Source of the DNA: Desulfolithobacter dissulfuricans
GTDB taxonomy: Bacteria; Desulfobacterota; Desulfobulbia; Desulfobulbales; Desulfobulbaceae
Assembly (NCBI RefSeq): GCF_025998535.1
Contig: NZ_AP024233.1
Location: forward strand, 3,310,001-3,374,000
DNA length: 64,000 nt
Direction of reading: 5' to 3'
Each line of letters opens with the position of its first letter. Position 1 is the stretch's first letter. Shown one piece after another: positions 33,933 through 43,350 of the stretch. The notes beneath the pieces were generated by a model, which worked only from the letters and a program-made list of their open reading frames with translations, searched no databases and was not told the DNA's origin. The translations under genes and the position numbers were made by a program.

Positions 33933-36433
33933 TTACCTTTTCCGCCAGAAATATGCCATGATTTCATCAATCTCTGCCGGCAGGTACTCTTCCCGCAAAA
34001 GCGCCTGTTTGTATTCGCGAAGTACGGTTGCAGCACGAAAAGCGTCATTTCCCTGGACATAGAGATGATAAAGTAATCGTACCAGTGCGTCATTTGTTGG
34101 AGCATGGGGCAGAGCCTGCCTGACCAGAGCTATTGCTTCCTCATATAATTCCTGTTCCCTCAAAATTGTGCCCCAGCTTTCAACACCACGGATATACAGG
34201 TCCAAAATTTCCGCGCTGAACCATGAGGTGACTTCGTCCACATCCGTTTCCATCGGCAAAGGCCCCTGCCAGAGCTGAAAGGCACGATGGAATGCATTGG
34301 CAGCCTGCCATTTATTTTCTTTTTTCATACAAGCAAAGCCAGTCTCTACAAAATGCTTGAATTCCACAACATCTATCTGAGCATTGGCCAGTTTGAGCAT
34401 CCCTTTGTCCACCATCAGGTAGCGCTTTGCAGGGGATGGTCTCATCAGCTCATTAATAACTGTACGAAGCCGACTGATCAGAGTGTCACATCTTGATCGT
34501 GCCTTGTTGGGTGGAATGTCCGGCCAGAAGACAAGCTGAAATTCTTCAAGCGAAACCTGCTGACCCGGAACCGAGGCAAGATAACAGATCACCCGTCGCT
34601 GAGCCGGAGTCAATACCACTTTATGACCCGTATTCGCCCCGGAGTTTGACAACTCAACACGCCCCAGAACCTGTACCCTGAGCAGGGGAAAAAACTCACC
34701 GCTGTCGAGAACCCCGGAATTAAAACGACGCCTGGCAAGATGCTCAGCATAGTTTTTTTCTATGTCAAGGTGAACGGCTTTTCCAAGCAGGGGCACCATG
34801 ACCTGTGGTGCCCAGCTGAAGAAATAATCAAAACCGCCCCTGCGCATCCTGCCGAGTCCCTCGAGCAGATCCGCCCGCATCTTTTTCTCATCGCCACGTT
34901 GCAGCCACAGAAAAGCCCTGTGCAGGAAGGCAGCAGCCAGGAGGTGTGCATCACTTACCTCTGTAAAAATCCTGAGGGCCTCTTCCAGACTGTTTTCCGC
35001 CTCGGCCAGCAGGCCGAGCTGGACAAAAGCCGCCCCGGTATACAAATGATGCAACCCCAGAAATCGATATCCACCGGCCCGTTCACGGTGTTTCAGGGAT
35101 TTTTTTGCTGCGGCCAGAGCCTCATCCCGCTTCCCTTCACAAGCAGCGATAAAAGCTAAGAGGTACTTGTACTGACTCTGTAAATGGGGACTGCCGGCGG
35201 CATATCCTTCCTCAAAAGCCGTATTCAAAATTTCACGCCCATCACCAAGGCGGCCCTCGGCGATGGCAAAGGTTGCAGACCATGAATAAAGGAAGGCCTT
35301 GATCTGGCCCTGGGAGACCAAGTCCTTTTCTGCTTTTGCAAACAGTACCCGTTTCAAGCGGAGATAATTCTGAAAATCACCCTTGAGGGCAAGAAAGGTG
35401 ATCTGGGTTTCCAGTAGATGTTGTCTGCTGGAAGGGCTGACTCCGGAGCTCTGCATGAGCGAGAGGGAGTTTTCAATCTCTCTGCTGAAGGCTTGCCAGT
35501 CTCCGCCAAAGGCATGCACGTAGAACAGGATAATGATTGAGCTGGCTGAAATTTCTTCAAAACCGTGTCGCCGTGCCCTTGCAAGGCTGAGCTCGGCAAA
35601 ATATCGCGCCTTTTCAAGATCACAATGAAAGAAACAATAGCCCCCGCCCAGAGCCTGTTGAAGACGAATCCGCACGACTTCGGGCAGGCTGTCGCCATGG
35701 TCACGATACAGTTGCTCCGCCCGTTCCAGCAGCGGATAACCCTTTTTGAAAAACCCATCAACGGAGATATGAAACGCCACCAGCTGGGTGATTGAAATAA
35801 TTTCCCCTAATATATCTTCCTGTTTACAAAAAAGAGCATGGGCCCTGGCAAGCAGAGGATAACTTTTTGCCGGTTGGGTGTCCATGGCCAGAGTTCCGAG
35901 GAAAAAAACCAGCCAGGCATGTTTTTGGATGAAGTCTTCCGGAATGTCATCAATATTTTTTTTAAGGGTCAGGAGCTGTTTGGTCGCCAGTAGGGTCAGA
36001 CCGAAACGACGGAGAATCTCTTCCATGGCCCGGTAATCTTTTGCCAGCCGGAAATATCGCAAAGCGGTCTTCCAGTCTGTACGCTGCAGGTAATACGCGC
36101 CAGCCGCCAGATAGGCCCGCTTCTGTTCCTCCCTGCTTAATATCGCTCTAGATTTTTGCCAGAGAAACAACCGGAAAAGATGATGGAACAGTACAATACG
36201 ATTGTCCGGATCCGTGTAGCTGACAAAAAAATTTTTCTCGACCAGGGTGACGAAAAACCTTTCAATATCGATGTCCGGGAATAACCCCTGAACCAGGGGT
36301 AGCGGCACTTCGTCAAAAAGAGCAAGGTACAAGAGGATATGCTGCTGATCTGCGGGAAGAAGGTCCAGGAGTTCGCCGGCAAAATAGTTGAACATTTCCA
36401 ACCGAGCCGCATCATTCATCAAAGGCCCCTGAA
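33933..36433 (-). pseudogene. STAND/BTAD transcription regulator, C-terminal part, split by IS21
   Basis: About 830 residues of a MalT/SARP-like regulator: the end of the STAND ATPase region (HHLFRLFLWQKSR), a long TPR-like superhelix, an OmpR-type winged helix (VLTPAQRRVICYLASVPGQQ, RCDTLISRLRTVINE) and a bacterial transcriptional activation domain at the C-terminus (VVEFKHFVETG, ALVRLLYHLYVQGN). Removing the IS21 element and one 7-bp target copy joins it in frame with 39016-39773 into a 1083-residue protein. Translation from an internal start is conceivable but would lack the P-loop. Confidence 0.88.
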
Positions 36434-36560
36434 TGTCAATGGCCAAGTATATTGACCCACATAAGGCCAACAATTTTGACCCATTTCGAGGCTGAAACGG
36501 CAGCCGTTTGGCTGTATCCTCTCTCCTTTTCCCAACCATACAAACCGGGAGGAGGCAACC

Positions 36561-38102
36561 TTGAAGGGGTGGAACATGATACACAAAATCAAAGCGTTAC
36601 ATAGCAATGGGTCGGGGATGTCCATCCGTGGCATTGCGCGACGGCTGGGGATCTCCCGCAACACGGTCCGGAAGTACCTGGCCATGTCCGAAGAGGAGAT
36701 CCAGGCCCGGCAGAGCAACCGTGAGAGGCGCAAGCTCCTCGATCCCCACCGGGCCTACATCCGGCATCTCATGGAGTCGTTTCCCGGCTTGAGCGCGGTG
36801 AAGATCCACCGCAAACTTAAGGAGAAACACCCTGACCTGCCGGTGTCGATCCGGACGGTGCGAAGATACGTGGCCCGGCTCAAGCAGACCTCCACGCTCA
36901 AGCAGGAGCGCTATTACGAGCCGGTTCTGGACATGGTCCCCGGGGTCCAATGCCAGGTGGACCCCGGGGAGTTGCGGGGAGTCCTGGTGGCCTGCCAGCC
37001 GACGACCGTCTACTTCGTGGTCTTTGTCCTCTCCTATTCGAGGCTGATGTACGTGGGGCTTTCTCCCCGGCCTATCGACACCGGCACGTTCATCCGCATG
37101 CACGACGCAGCGTTTCGGTACTTCGGCGGTCGGCCCGAGGAGTGCGTCTACGACCAGACCAGGCTGGTGGTGATCAAGGAACGCTACCGGGAGCTGACCC
37201 TCAACGAGCAGTTCCATGGCTATGCCACCGTAGCCGGTTTCCGGATCCGGGCCTGCGAGGGATACGACCCCGAGAGCAAGGGCAAGGTGGAAGCCGGGGT
37301 CCGGTACGTAAAGGGTAATGGACTGGCCGGGGAGCATTTCGACTCCTGGGCCGACCTGGAAGCCTATATGGCCGAATGGCTCGACGCCACGGCCAACGCC
37401 AGAAAGCACGGCAGCACTGGCGAGTCACCGCGGCAGCGCTACGAGCGGGACGAACGGCGCCACATGCGGCCCTACCTCACCCCGAGCATCGACTTCACCC
37501 CCGCCTGCCGGGAGACCCGCAAGGCGGACAAGACCGGGCTCGTCTCCTGGAAGAGCAACCGTTACTCGGTGCCCATGCGTTACCAGCGCGCCACGGTGGG
37601 GGTGCGCGAGGAGCAGGACTTCCTGGTGTTCCTGGACCTGGAGACCGGCGAGGAGATCACGCGGCACGCCCTGTGTCACGGCCGGGGCCAGGTGATCAAG
37701 AAGAAGTCCCACTACCGGGACAAGGCCCGGCGGATCGCCGACTGCGAGGCGGAGATCCAGCGCCGCCTGGGCGACGACGGCATCCGCATGAGCGCCCTGC
37801 TCAAGAAGGGCGCGCCGGACATCTACAAGGACCAGCTGACCGGCCTGATCCGCCTGCTGGACCGCCACGGGATCCCGGCCCCCCTGCTGGCGCATCTCCT
37901 CGACCAGCCGCGCCTGACCACCTCCCGCATCGAGGACTACCTGGAGGCGTACCGGAAGCGCCCGGACCTGCTCGACGAACTGCGGACAGGCCAGGAGCCC
38001 CGGGAGCGGCCGGCAGCCGCGGCCGACAGCGCCACCAGGGCCATGCTGCGCCCATACGCCGCTATCTGCGAGACAGGGGAGGTGAGCGATGCCGTCCATT
38101 GA
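36561..38102 (+). CDS. istA: IS21 transposase IstA
   Basis: 513 residues. N-terminal HTH (GMSIRGIARRLGISRNTVRKYL), DDE core starting with QVDPGELRG, continuing through YDQTRLVV and the Glu in SKGKVEAGVRYVKG, and a C-terminal Mu-type beta domain (NRYSVPMRYQ). The 3' end overlaps istB by 14 bp. Confidence 0.95.
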   Translation: MKGWNMIHKIKALHSNGSGMSIRGIARRLGISRNTVRKYLAMSEEEIQARQSNRERRKLLDPHRAYIRHLMESFPGLSAVKIHRKLKEKHPDLPVSIRTVRRYVARLKQTSTLKQERYYEPVLDMVPGVQCQVDPGELRGVLVACQPTTVYFVVFVLSYSRLMYVGLSPRPIDTGTFIRMHDAAFRYFGGRPEECVYDQTRLVVIKERYRELTLNEQFHGYATVAGFRIRACEGYDPESKGKVEAGVRYVKGNGLAGEHFDSWADLEAYMAEWLDATANARKHGSTGESPRQRYERDERRHMRPYLTPSIDFTPACRETRKADKTGLVSWKSNRYSVPMRYQRATVGVREEQDFLVFLDLETGEEITRHALCHGRGQVIKKKSHYRDKARRIADCEAEIQRRLGDDGIRMSALLKKGAPDIYKDQLTGLIRLLDRHGIPAPLLAHLLDQPRLTTSRIEDYLEAYRKRPDLLDELRTGQEPRERPAAAADSATRAMLRPYAAICETGEVSDAVH

Positions 38103-38829
38103 GACCACCGTTGCCAAGTTCCGCGGCCTGCGCTGTACCAGCATCGCCGCCGGCCTCCCGGACCTGCTCGCCGCCGCCGAGACCAACGAGGTCTCATACC
38201 TGGAGTTCGCCGACATGCTGGTGGAGCACGAGCGCCGGCAGCGCAACCACAAGCGCATCCTCCGCAACCGCAAGGCGGCGGGCTTCCCCACAATCAAGCG
38301 GCTGGAGGAGTTCGACTACAGATACCAGACCACCATCACCAAGCGCCAGGTCAACGCCCTGCTCGATTTCTCCTTCATCGACAACCGCGAGAACCTGATC
38401 TTCATCGGCCCCCCGGGCGTGGGCAAGACCCACCTGGCCATCGGCATCGGCCACAAGGCCGTCGAGGCCGGCTACAAGGTCCTCTTCACCCGGGCCGCCG
38501 AACTGGTGGAGTCGCTCGACCTGGCCCTGGCCAAGGGCGAGCTCAAGGCCAGGATAACGGCCCTGGCCAAGAACGACCTCCTGATCATCGACGAGCTCGG
38601 CTACCTGCCCATGAACAAAACCGCGCTCTACAACCTCTTCCAACTCGTCAACAGCCTGTACGAGTACCGCTCCATCGTCGTCACCACCAACAAGGAGTTC
38701 ACCGCCTGGGGCGACTTCTTCCACGACGACAACGTGGCGGTGCCCATCATCGACCGCCTGGTCCACCACTCCCGCGTCTTCATGCTCGGCGGCGAGAGCT
38801 ACAGGCTGCGCCAGAAGCTGACAGGGTGA
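38089..38829 (+). CDS. istB: IS21 helper ATPase IstB
   Basis: 246 residues, DnaC-like AAA+: Walker A GPPGVGKTH, Walker B LLIIDELGYLP, sensor SIVVTTNKEF. It regulates target choice and activates IstA. Confidence 0.96.
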   Translation: MPSIETTVAKFRGLRCTSIAAGLPDLLAAAETNEVSYLEFADMLVEHERRQRNHKRILRNRKAAGFPTIKRLEEFDYRYQTTITKRQVNALLDFSFIDNRENLIFIGPPGVGKTHLAIGIGHKAVEAGYKVLFTRAAELVESLDLALAKGELKARITALAKNDLLIIDELGYLPMNKTALYNLFQLVNSLYEYRSIVVTTNKEFTAWGDFFHDDNVAVPIIDRLVHHSRVFMLGGESYRLRQKLTG

Positions 38830-39015
38830 CCGCCATGCAGGAGCGTCACGACAACGCATATCGCCTCCGTGGTCTCGACCTGGAACTCTCCCAGCCCGCT
38901 CTCCTTGCGGGCACCGGACAGGCTCTTGGCCAGGGGCCTCGGGTGGGTCAATTTTTTTGTCCGGGTGGGTCAATTTTGTCGTCCGGTAGTGGGTCAGTTT
39001 TTTTGGCTATTGACA

Positions 39016-39773
39016 CCCTGAAAATAAAAATCTGCCTGTGGCCTTTGCCTCAAGACATGCTGGGCCATAACCAACCCCATGACCCAGCCATCTGTCAGGG
39101 TGTGCAATTCGGCAATCTGATCAACAGGAAGAGCAAGCTCGAGAAGAGAGCAGTACAACTCGGCAATTTCTTCTGGTTGAAACGCCAGGTCACTGTTTGT
39201 CAGCCGGTGAGAACCCGTGACTCCATAAAAGCCCGCCTGCCGAAGCGAGGATCGGCTCAACAGCAAAAATCGGTTCGAGCTTCCCGGCCATTGAACAAGA
39301 GCACGGATACAATCAAGAGTGGCGGTGTTTTCAAGAAGATGCAGATCATCGAAAATGATAAGCAACCCGTCTTGAAAAGCGGCTTCCACGCCCCGGTGAA
39401 TCAGGTTGACAACTTCAGGCAACGTTTCCTGAAAGACCTCGCCCCCGGCGATCTTTTTCTCAACCAGCGGGGCTGAAAAAGTGGAGCCAACCGATTTAAG
39501 GCCGGTGATGAAAGAAAGGAGAAAGGTGATCAGATCCCGGTCGGTCTCATCGATATTGTACCACAAAAAAGGCTGCTCAATGTCTTTGAGATATTGAGCA
39601 GCCAAAATGCTTTTCCCCTGTCCGGCCTGGGCCTCGATAACAACAGAGCTAAAACCAGCAAAGGCCTCATTGAGGTATTTTGTCAGGCGGGGACGGTCAA
39701 GATGAACCTCTGTCCTGAATACCGGCGAACTATACTTCGTCTCGGAACGCTGATTCTGCAACGTAGCTGGCAC
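39016..39773 (-). pseudogene. STAND/BTAD transcription regulator, N-terminal part, split by IS21
   Basis: 252 codons before the insertion point. It starts with a MalT-like preface (VHLDRPRLTKYLNEAF), has the P-loop EAQAGQGKSILAAQYL, WYNIDETDRD, and the Walker B-like LLIIFDDLHLL and arginine-rich sensor LLLSRSSLRQ. After 39016 the frame runs a few codons into the IS (to 38994) and stops. It is the amino half of the gene whose remainder is at 33933-36433. Confidence 0.88.
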
Positions 39774-40110
39774 TTGTGAGCTCCTGCCCAGGACGGAGCC
39801 TGGCCACTCTTGGTTCCAAGGCCGTGCTCCCTCTCTGTTATTCTCATATTCTTATTTCTCTAAGCCGGCCTTTATGTGGCCTTCCTGTAATTCCCTAGTA
39901 ATTCCTGCCAGATTTCAGGGCACATCCATGATAAATAATGTCAGATGGAGGGGCCAATTCGGCGAATTGGAATCGCGCGCGCCAGATCCCGAACCGGGAA
40001 TCAAAAAAACAGCGCAACCGGAGTTCCACCCTGTTGTCGGTCAATTTTTCACCATATTCAGCGGGGGAGCCACCCGGAGAGGTAGTCCCCAGATCTGAAG
40101 AAATGCCAGT
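39774..40110. other. Gene-free stretch with palindrome, upstream of the split regulator
   Basis: 337 bp between two leftward genes. It holds a perfect 17-bp palindrome (39954-39970, listed separately) and AT-rich stretches near 39840-39880 that could hold the promoter of the split regulator. No ORF of interest. Confidence 0.45.
39954..39970. promoter_or_regulatory. 17-bp perfect palindrome, possible operator
   Basis: CCAATTCG, a central G, then CGAATTGG. It lies about 180 bp upstream of the split regulator and 140 bp downstream of the cNMP/AAA+/ferredoxin gene. A dimeric regulator site is plausible; no second copy was noticed. Confidence 0.35.
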
Positions 40111-42774
40111 TTACACCATGATAAGGAAAAGTCCTGCTAAAGTGAAAAGAAAACTGAATGGGATCATCAGAGGCTTAATATTGAGAACACTTCCGGCAAT
40201 GGTACGCTCAGTCAACCTGTACGTGGCATACAGCGATGCCAGCAAGCCACCTATAACAGTCAGCGCTTTCAACACATAGGTACTGTCTGAACTTATCAAT
40301 CGAATGTTTTCGTATGAGTATTGCAGGCCAAGCCATTCTTGAATGTTAGGGACAATACGCCCTGCTCCGCTGATAAAAGCTTCCAGATGGACTGCCATAA
40401 ACCCACCAAGGATCAATGGGATAAAACCATAACCCAAAAGTGGGAGCAGGGTCTCTCTTTCTATTTTGGCATATAAACACTGAGACGTAACCATGAAATA
40501 GTAACCAAGCTGGAACACAAGGATAAGTGTAAAAAAAATCAAACTTCCTGCTAGAAAGTCTGGTAGCACCACCCCAATTTCCGCTAAATCAGCCACCAAC
40601 AGGTCAACCAGATGTGAAAACTTCTCGTGCAGAGCGAAAGGAAAAAATATTGCCCCCATGGAAATTATAAGGAAACTGTCTGCCTTTCTCGGGTTTTTCA
40701 GCGTCCATAATTCATTCGGGGCCAGCCTGATATTTAACTGAATCGAGCTGTTGTTACAGTTTTTTATGCAGTTTGCGCACATGATGCAGTCTCGATTATT
40801 ATCAACCAGGTACGGATGCCTGAACATGGGACATCCCAGACCAGTGGCGCCTCCCACGAAGCAGGCATGCTCCTGGCAACGATTCAGACAGACATGCCGA
40901 TTTGAGCGTAATTCAACAATCGAAGGCATGGAAAAAATCGCATTTACCGCACCAAGCGGGCAGAGATAACGGCACCAGGATCTCCTCGAATACAGGACAC
41001 TGAAAATGATTGATCCGGTGGTTACGGCAAGGATAATTCCGCCGGTGAGCCAGGGACTATTGTACGCATCCCAGACAATTTCCACCCAGAAGACAAGGAT
41101 ACATAAAATGGCCATTATCCAGCCGGAATTATTCTTTATATAGGATGGCGTCTTCTTTTGTGGTTTCACCAGGTTCTGAAGTATTCTTCCCGGAACAGCA
41201 AGCGTACAGACACTGCACCAGGTTCGGGCCAGAAAGAAAAAAGAGAAAAACATCAGAGGCCAGCCAATATACCAACCCATTGTTATTCCCGCATTTGAAA
41301 CACCATGTTGTGGCCCGGAAAAAAGAGCGATAACCGTGATAAGCAAAAAGAACCCAACAACTATCCGGGGGCCAAGCGGAAAAATCGAACTGCTCAGAAA
41401 TTTTCTTATCCAGGGGATCCGTAAGATATTGTATTCCCATTTTCCTTCACTCTTTGGCAAGCCGAGAAGGATTTCCTCCGGGAGTATTTCGTCATTCTGG
41501 GCGAGCATTACAGCTCGACGCATAACACTGGCCAGTTCCGTCAAATTACCAGGCCAGTCATAGTGCATCAGGATGCCGAGAGTTTCTGAAGACACTCTGT
41601 AGATTTTTTTCTCGTATTCTTTGCTGTAACGATCGAGATAATATGAAATAAGCAGTGGAATATCTTTTTTGTGCTTGCGCAAGGGAGGCACATGGAAATG
41701 GTGCTTCTCAAAAAAATTAAGCAATTCCGGCAGAAGCTTTTTCGATTTTCCAAGTTGGCGAAAAGAGAAGGTGGAAATAAAAACAATTCGAGACCTTACA
41801 GCCAACTGGCGATCGCTGTCTACCGGGGTAAAGGTCTTCCTTTCTATTGCCTGGAGCAGGCGCCTCTGCAACCTTTCACCCATGAGATGAACATTGGTAA
41901 AAACCAGTGTCCCGCCGGAGACCCGGAGGGCACCTGCCTGTCGCATCTGCGCAAAGGGATAGACACCCTGTTCCGTACCAAAAAGTATTCTTTCAAGCCA
42001 TTCCGGTTCATATTCTCTCAGGTCGATCTCCTGGTATGGACCATCTGTCCAATCAGCCTGAGAGTGAATTTGCCGGGCTATGAATGACTTGCCGGTGCCC
42101 GCTTCTCCAGTGATCATATATGGCTCGCTCTCCGCAACAAACCTGTCTATTGCAGCCTGGATTTTCTGAGCCGTTCTGGAGGGCCGAATAGTATCGTTTT
42201 TGTTTTTTATTAACCCGGACACCTGGTCTGCAGAGAAGGATTTCTCCTTAAAGAGAATTAATTCAGCCGCTTTTAATGTCTCTTTGTCCGGCTGTTGCAC
42301 ACCCGCAGGATCGGCATAGTCATGAAATGCGACCCTTAACCGCTCTGCCAGAAGAGCATCGAGGCGATTGTGGATCTTCTGGTTGGATAGAATAGTTGTC
42401 TTGAAAAAATATTTGTCAAAACAGATAACAACAAGATCACAAAGTGCACGTGCCCCGACCGAATGTGGTTTTGAGCTCAGAATGCCGGTTTCTCCAAAAT
42501 GACCGCCTGCGTCAATTCGTCCGACAACACTCTTCACTCCATCATCCCGTGTTACAACGAGTTCCGCTTCTCCAGTGGCAACGATATAAAAGACATCACT
42601 GGGATCACCCTGCCTGTACACGTACTGTCCCTGAGAAAAGTTTTGCACACGGGCATTCGCTGCATAGGATGCCAATTCTGATTCACCGACATCCTGGAAA
42701 AGGAGCGAGCGCTGCAAATTCCTGACAATAAATTCACCTTCCATACTTGCTGAAGCCAGTTGTGAAATCATCAA
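40111..42774 (-). CDS. cNMP-binding/AAA+/membrane 4Fe-4S polyferredoxin fusion protein
   Basis: 887 residues. Residues about 20-145 are a CRP-type cyclic-nucleotide-binding domain (GQYVYRQGDPSDVFYIV, GHFGETGIL). About 190-420 form a sigma54-activator-like AAA+ domain with Walker A GEAGTGKSF and the helical subdomain WPGNLTELASVMRRAV; the sigma54-contact GAFTGA loop is absent, as is a C-terminal HTH. From about 455 there are 8-9 membrane helices with NapH/CcoG-like cysteine clusters (CSVCTLAVPGR, CRYLCPLGAV, CLNRCQEHAC, and CIMCANCIKNCN). This suggests ATP-dependent or ligand-gated control of membrane electron transfer rather than transcription. It is divergent from the dehydratase activase, which needs low-potential electrons. 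Confidence 0.88.
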   Translation of the reverse strand: MMISQLASASMEGEFIVRNLQRSLLFQDVGESELASYAANARVQNFSQGQYVYRQGDPSDVFYIVATGEAELVVTRDDGVKSVVGRIDAGGHFGETGILSSKPHSVGARALCDLVVICFDKYFFKTTILSNQKIHNRLDALLAERLRVAFHDYADPAGVQQPDKETLKAAELILFKEKSFSADQVSGLIKNKNDTIRPSRTAQKIQAAIDRFVAESEPYMITGEAGTGKSFIARQIHSQADWTDGPYQEIDLREYEPEWLERILFGTEQGVYPFAQMRQAGALRVSGGTLVFTNVHLMGERLQRRLLQAIERKTFTPVDSDRQLAVRSRIVFISTFSFRQLGKSKKLLPELLNFFEKHHFHVPPLRKHKKDIPLLISYYLDRYSKEYEKKIYRVSSETLGILMHYDWPGNLTELASVMRRAVMLAQNDEILPEEILLGLPKSEGKWEYNILRIPWIRKFLSSSIFPLGPRIVVGFFLLITVIALFSGPQHGVSNAGITMGWYIGWPLMFFSFFFLARTWCSVCTLAVPGRILQNLVKPQKKTPSYIKNNSGWIMAILCILVFWVEIVWDAYNSPWLTGGIILAVTTGSIIFSVLYSRRSWCRYLCPLGAVNAIFSMPSIVELRSNRHVCLNRCQEHACFVGGATGLGCPMFRHPYLVDNNRDCIMCANCIKNCNNSSIQLNIRLAPNELWTLKNPRKADSFLIISMGAIFFPFALHEKFSHLVDLLVADLAEIGVVLPDFLAGSLIFFTLILVFQLGYYFMVTSQCLYAKIERETLLPLLGYGFIPLILGGFMAVHLEAFISGAGRIVPNIQEWLGLQYSYENIRLISSDSTYVLKALTVIGGLLASLYATYRLTERTIAGSVLNIKPLMIPFSFLFTLAGLFLIMV

Positions 42775-43350
42775 TATTTTTACTTAAGAGAGCTCAGAAC
42801 CCACTATTCTAATAATTTTTTTCCGGGCCCGGTTTCTTTTTTCTCAATGGGCGGGAAACGAGCTGCTCAAGATGATCAATAAAAGTGTCTCCTCCCAGTG
42901 GCCGCCCGGCGCAAACCATCTTCGGACTCAGGGGTTGCTATCAGCAGGACATGGTTCGGCATCAGGCAATATGCCCGGATCTGCACATTGCAGCGACTGC
43001 ACCATCCGGCCATCAGGCACAGGTGTTCCTCATAGTCAGCGTCAGCAAAGAAAGTCTCCATCTGACGGTTGCCGCGCCGGGTAATATGATGGGGTATTCC
43101 CGGTGCTACCACTCTTGCTATTCACACCATGTCTCAAGGATACTACTTTTCAACCCGGAGTCAATTAATTAGGCATGTTGTCTCCGGAACTACTATGTCC
43201 CCGGAACTACGTACAAAAAAGATCATGGAGAATCTCCTTCCAACTCTTCTTGATGTTTGTTGTATCCAATCGTGGTATTGCTTCTATACCCAGGGCTATA
43301 ATCTCGTGGATATTGCTCTGAATGTCTAAGCCTGCAATAAGGAGATAGGC
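42775..43350. other. Divergent intergenic region with RAYT relic and REP motifs
   Basis: 576 bp between the polyferredoxin fusion and the dehydratase activase. It contains a Y1 transposase relic (42876-43112) and two CCGGAACTAC repeats at about 43182-43191 and 43200-43209. Promoters of both divergent genes are expected here but cannot be fixed. Confidence 0.5.
42876..43112 (-). pseudogene. REP-type Y1 transposase (RAYT) relic
   Basis: 78 residues of a RAYT N-terminus: VAPGIPHHITRRGNRQMETF and AYCLMPNHVLLIATP (the first HUH His pair is altered, HVL instead of HVH). It breaks off at GLRRAATG. It is related to, but not the same as, the intact enzyme at 32644-33297. Confidence 0.82.

Larger units (their letters stand above)
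36434..39015 (+). mobile_element. IS21-family insertion sequence with 7-bp target duplication
   Basis: Ends TGTCAATGGCCAAG (from 36434) and CTTTTTTGGCTATTGACA-like (to 39015), with internal repeats of TTGACCCA typical of IS21 multiple terminal repeats. Flanking direct repeats CCCTGAA at 36427-36433 and 39016-39022. Length 2582 bp. The istA and istB genes overlap, as usual. Confidence 0.93.
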
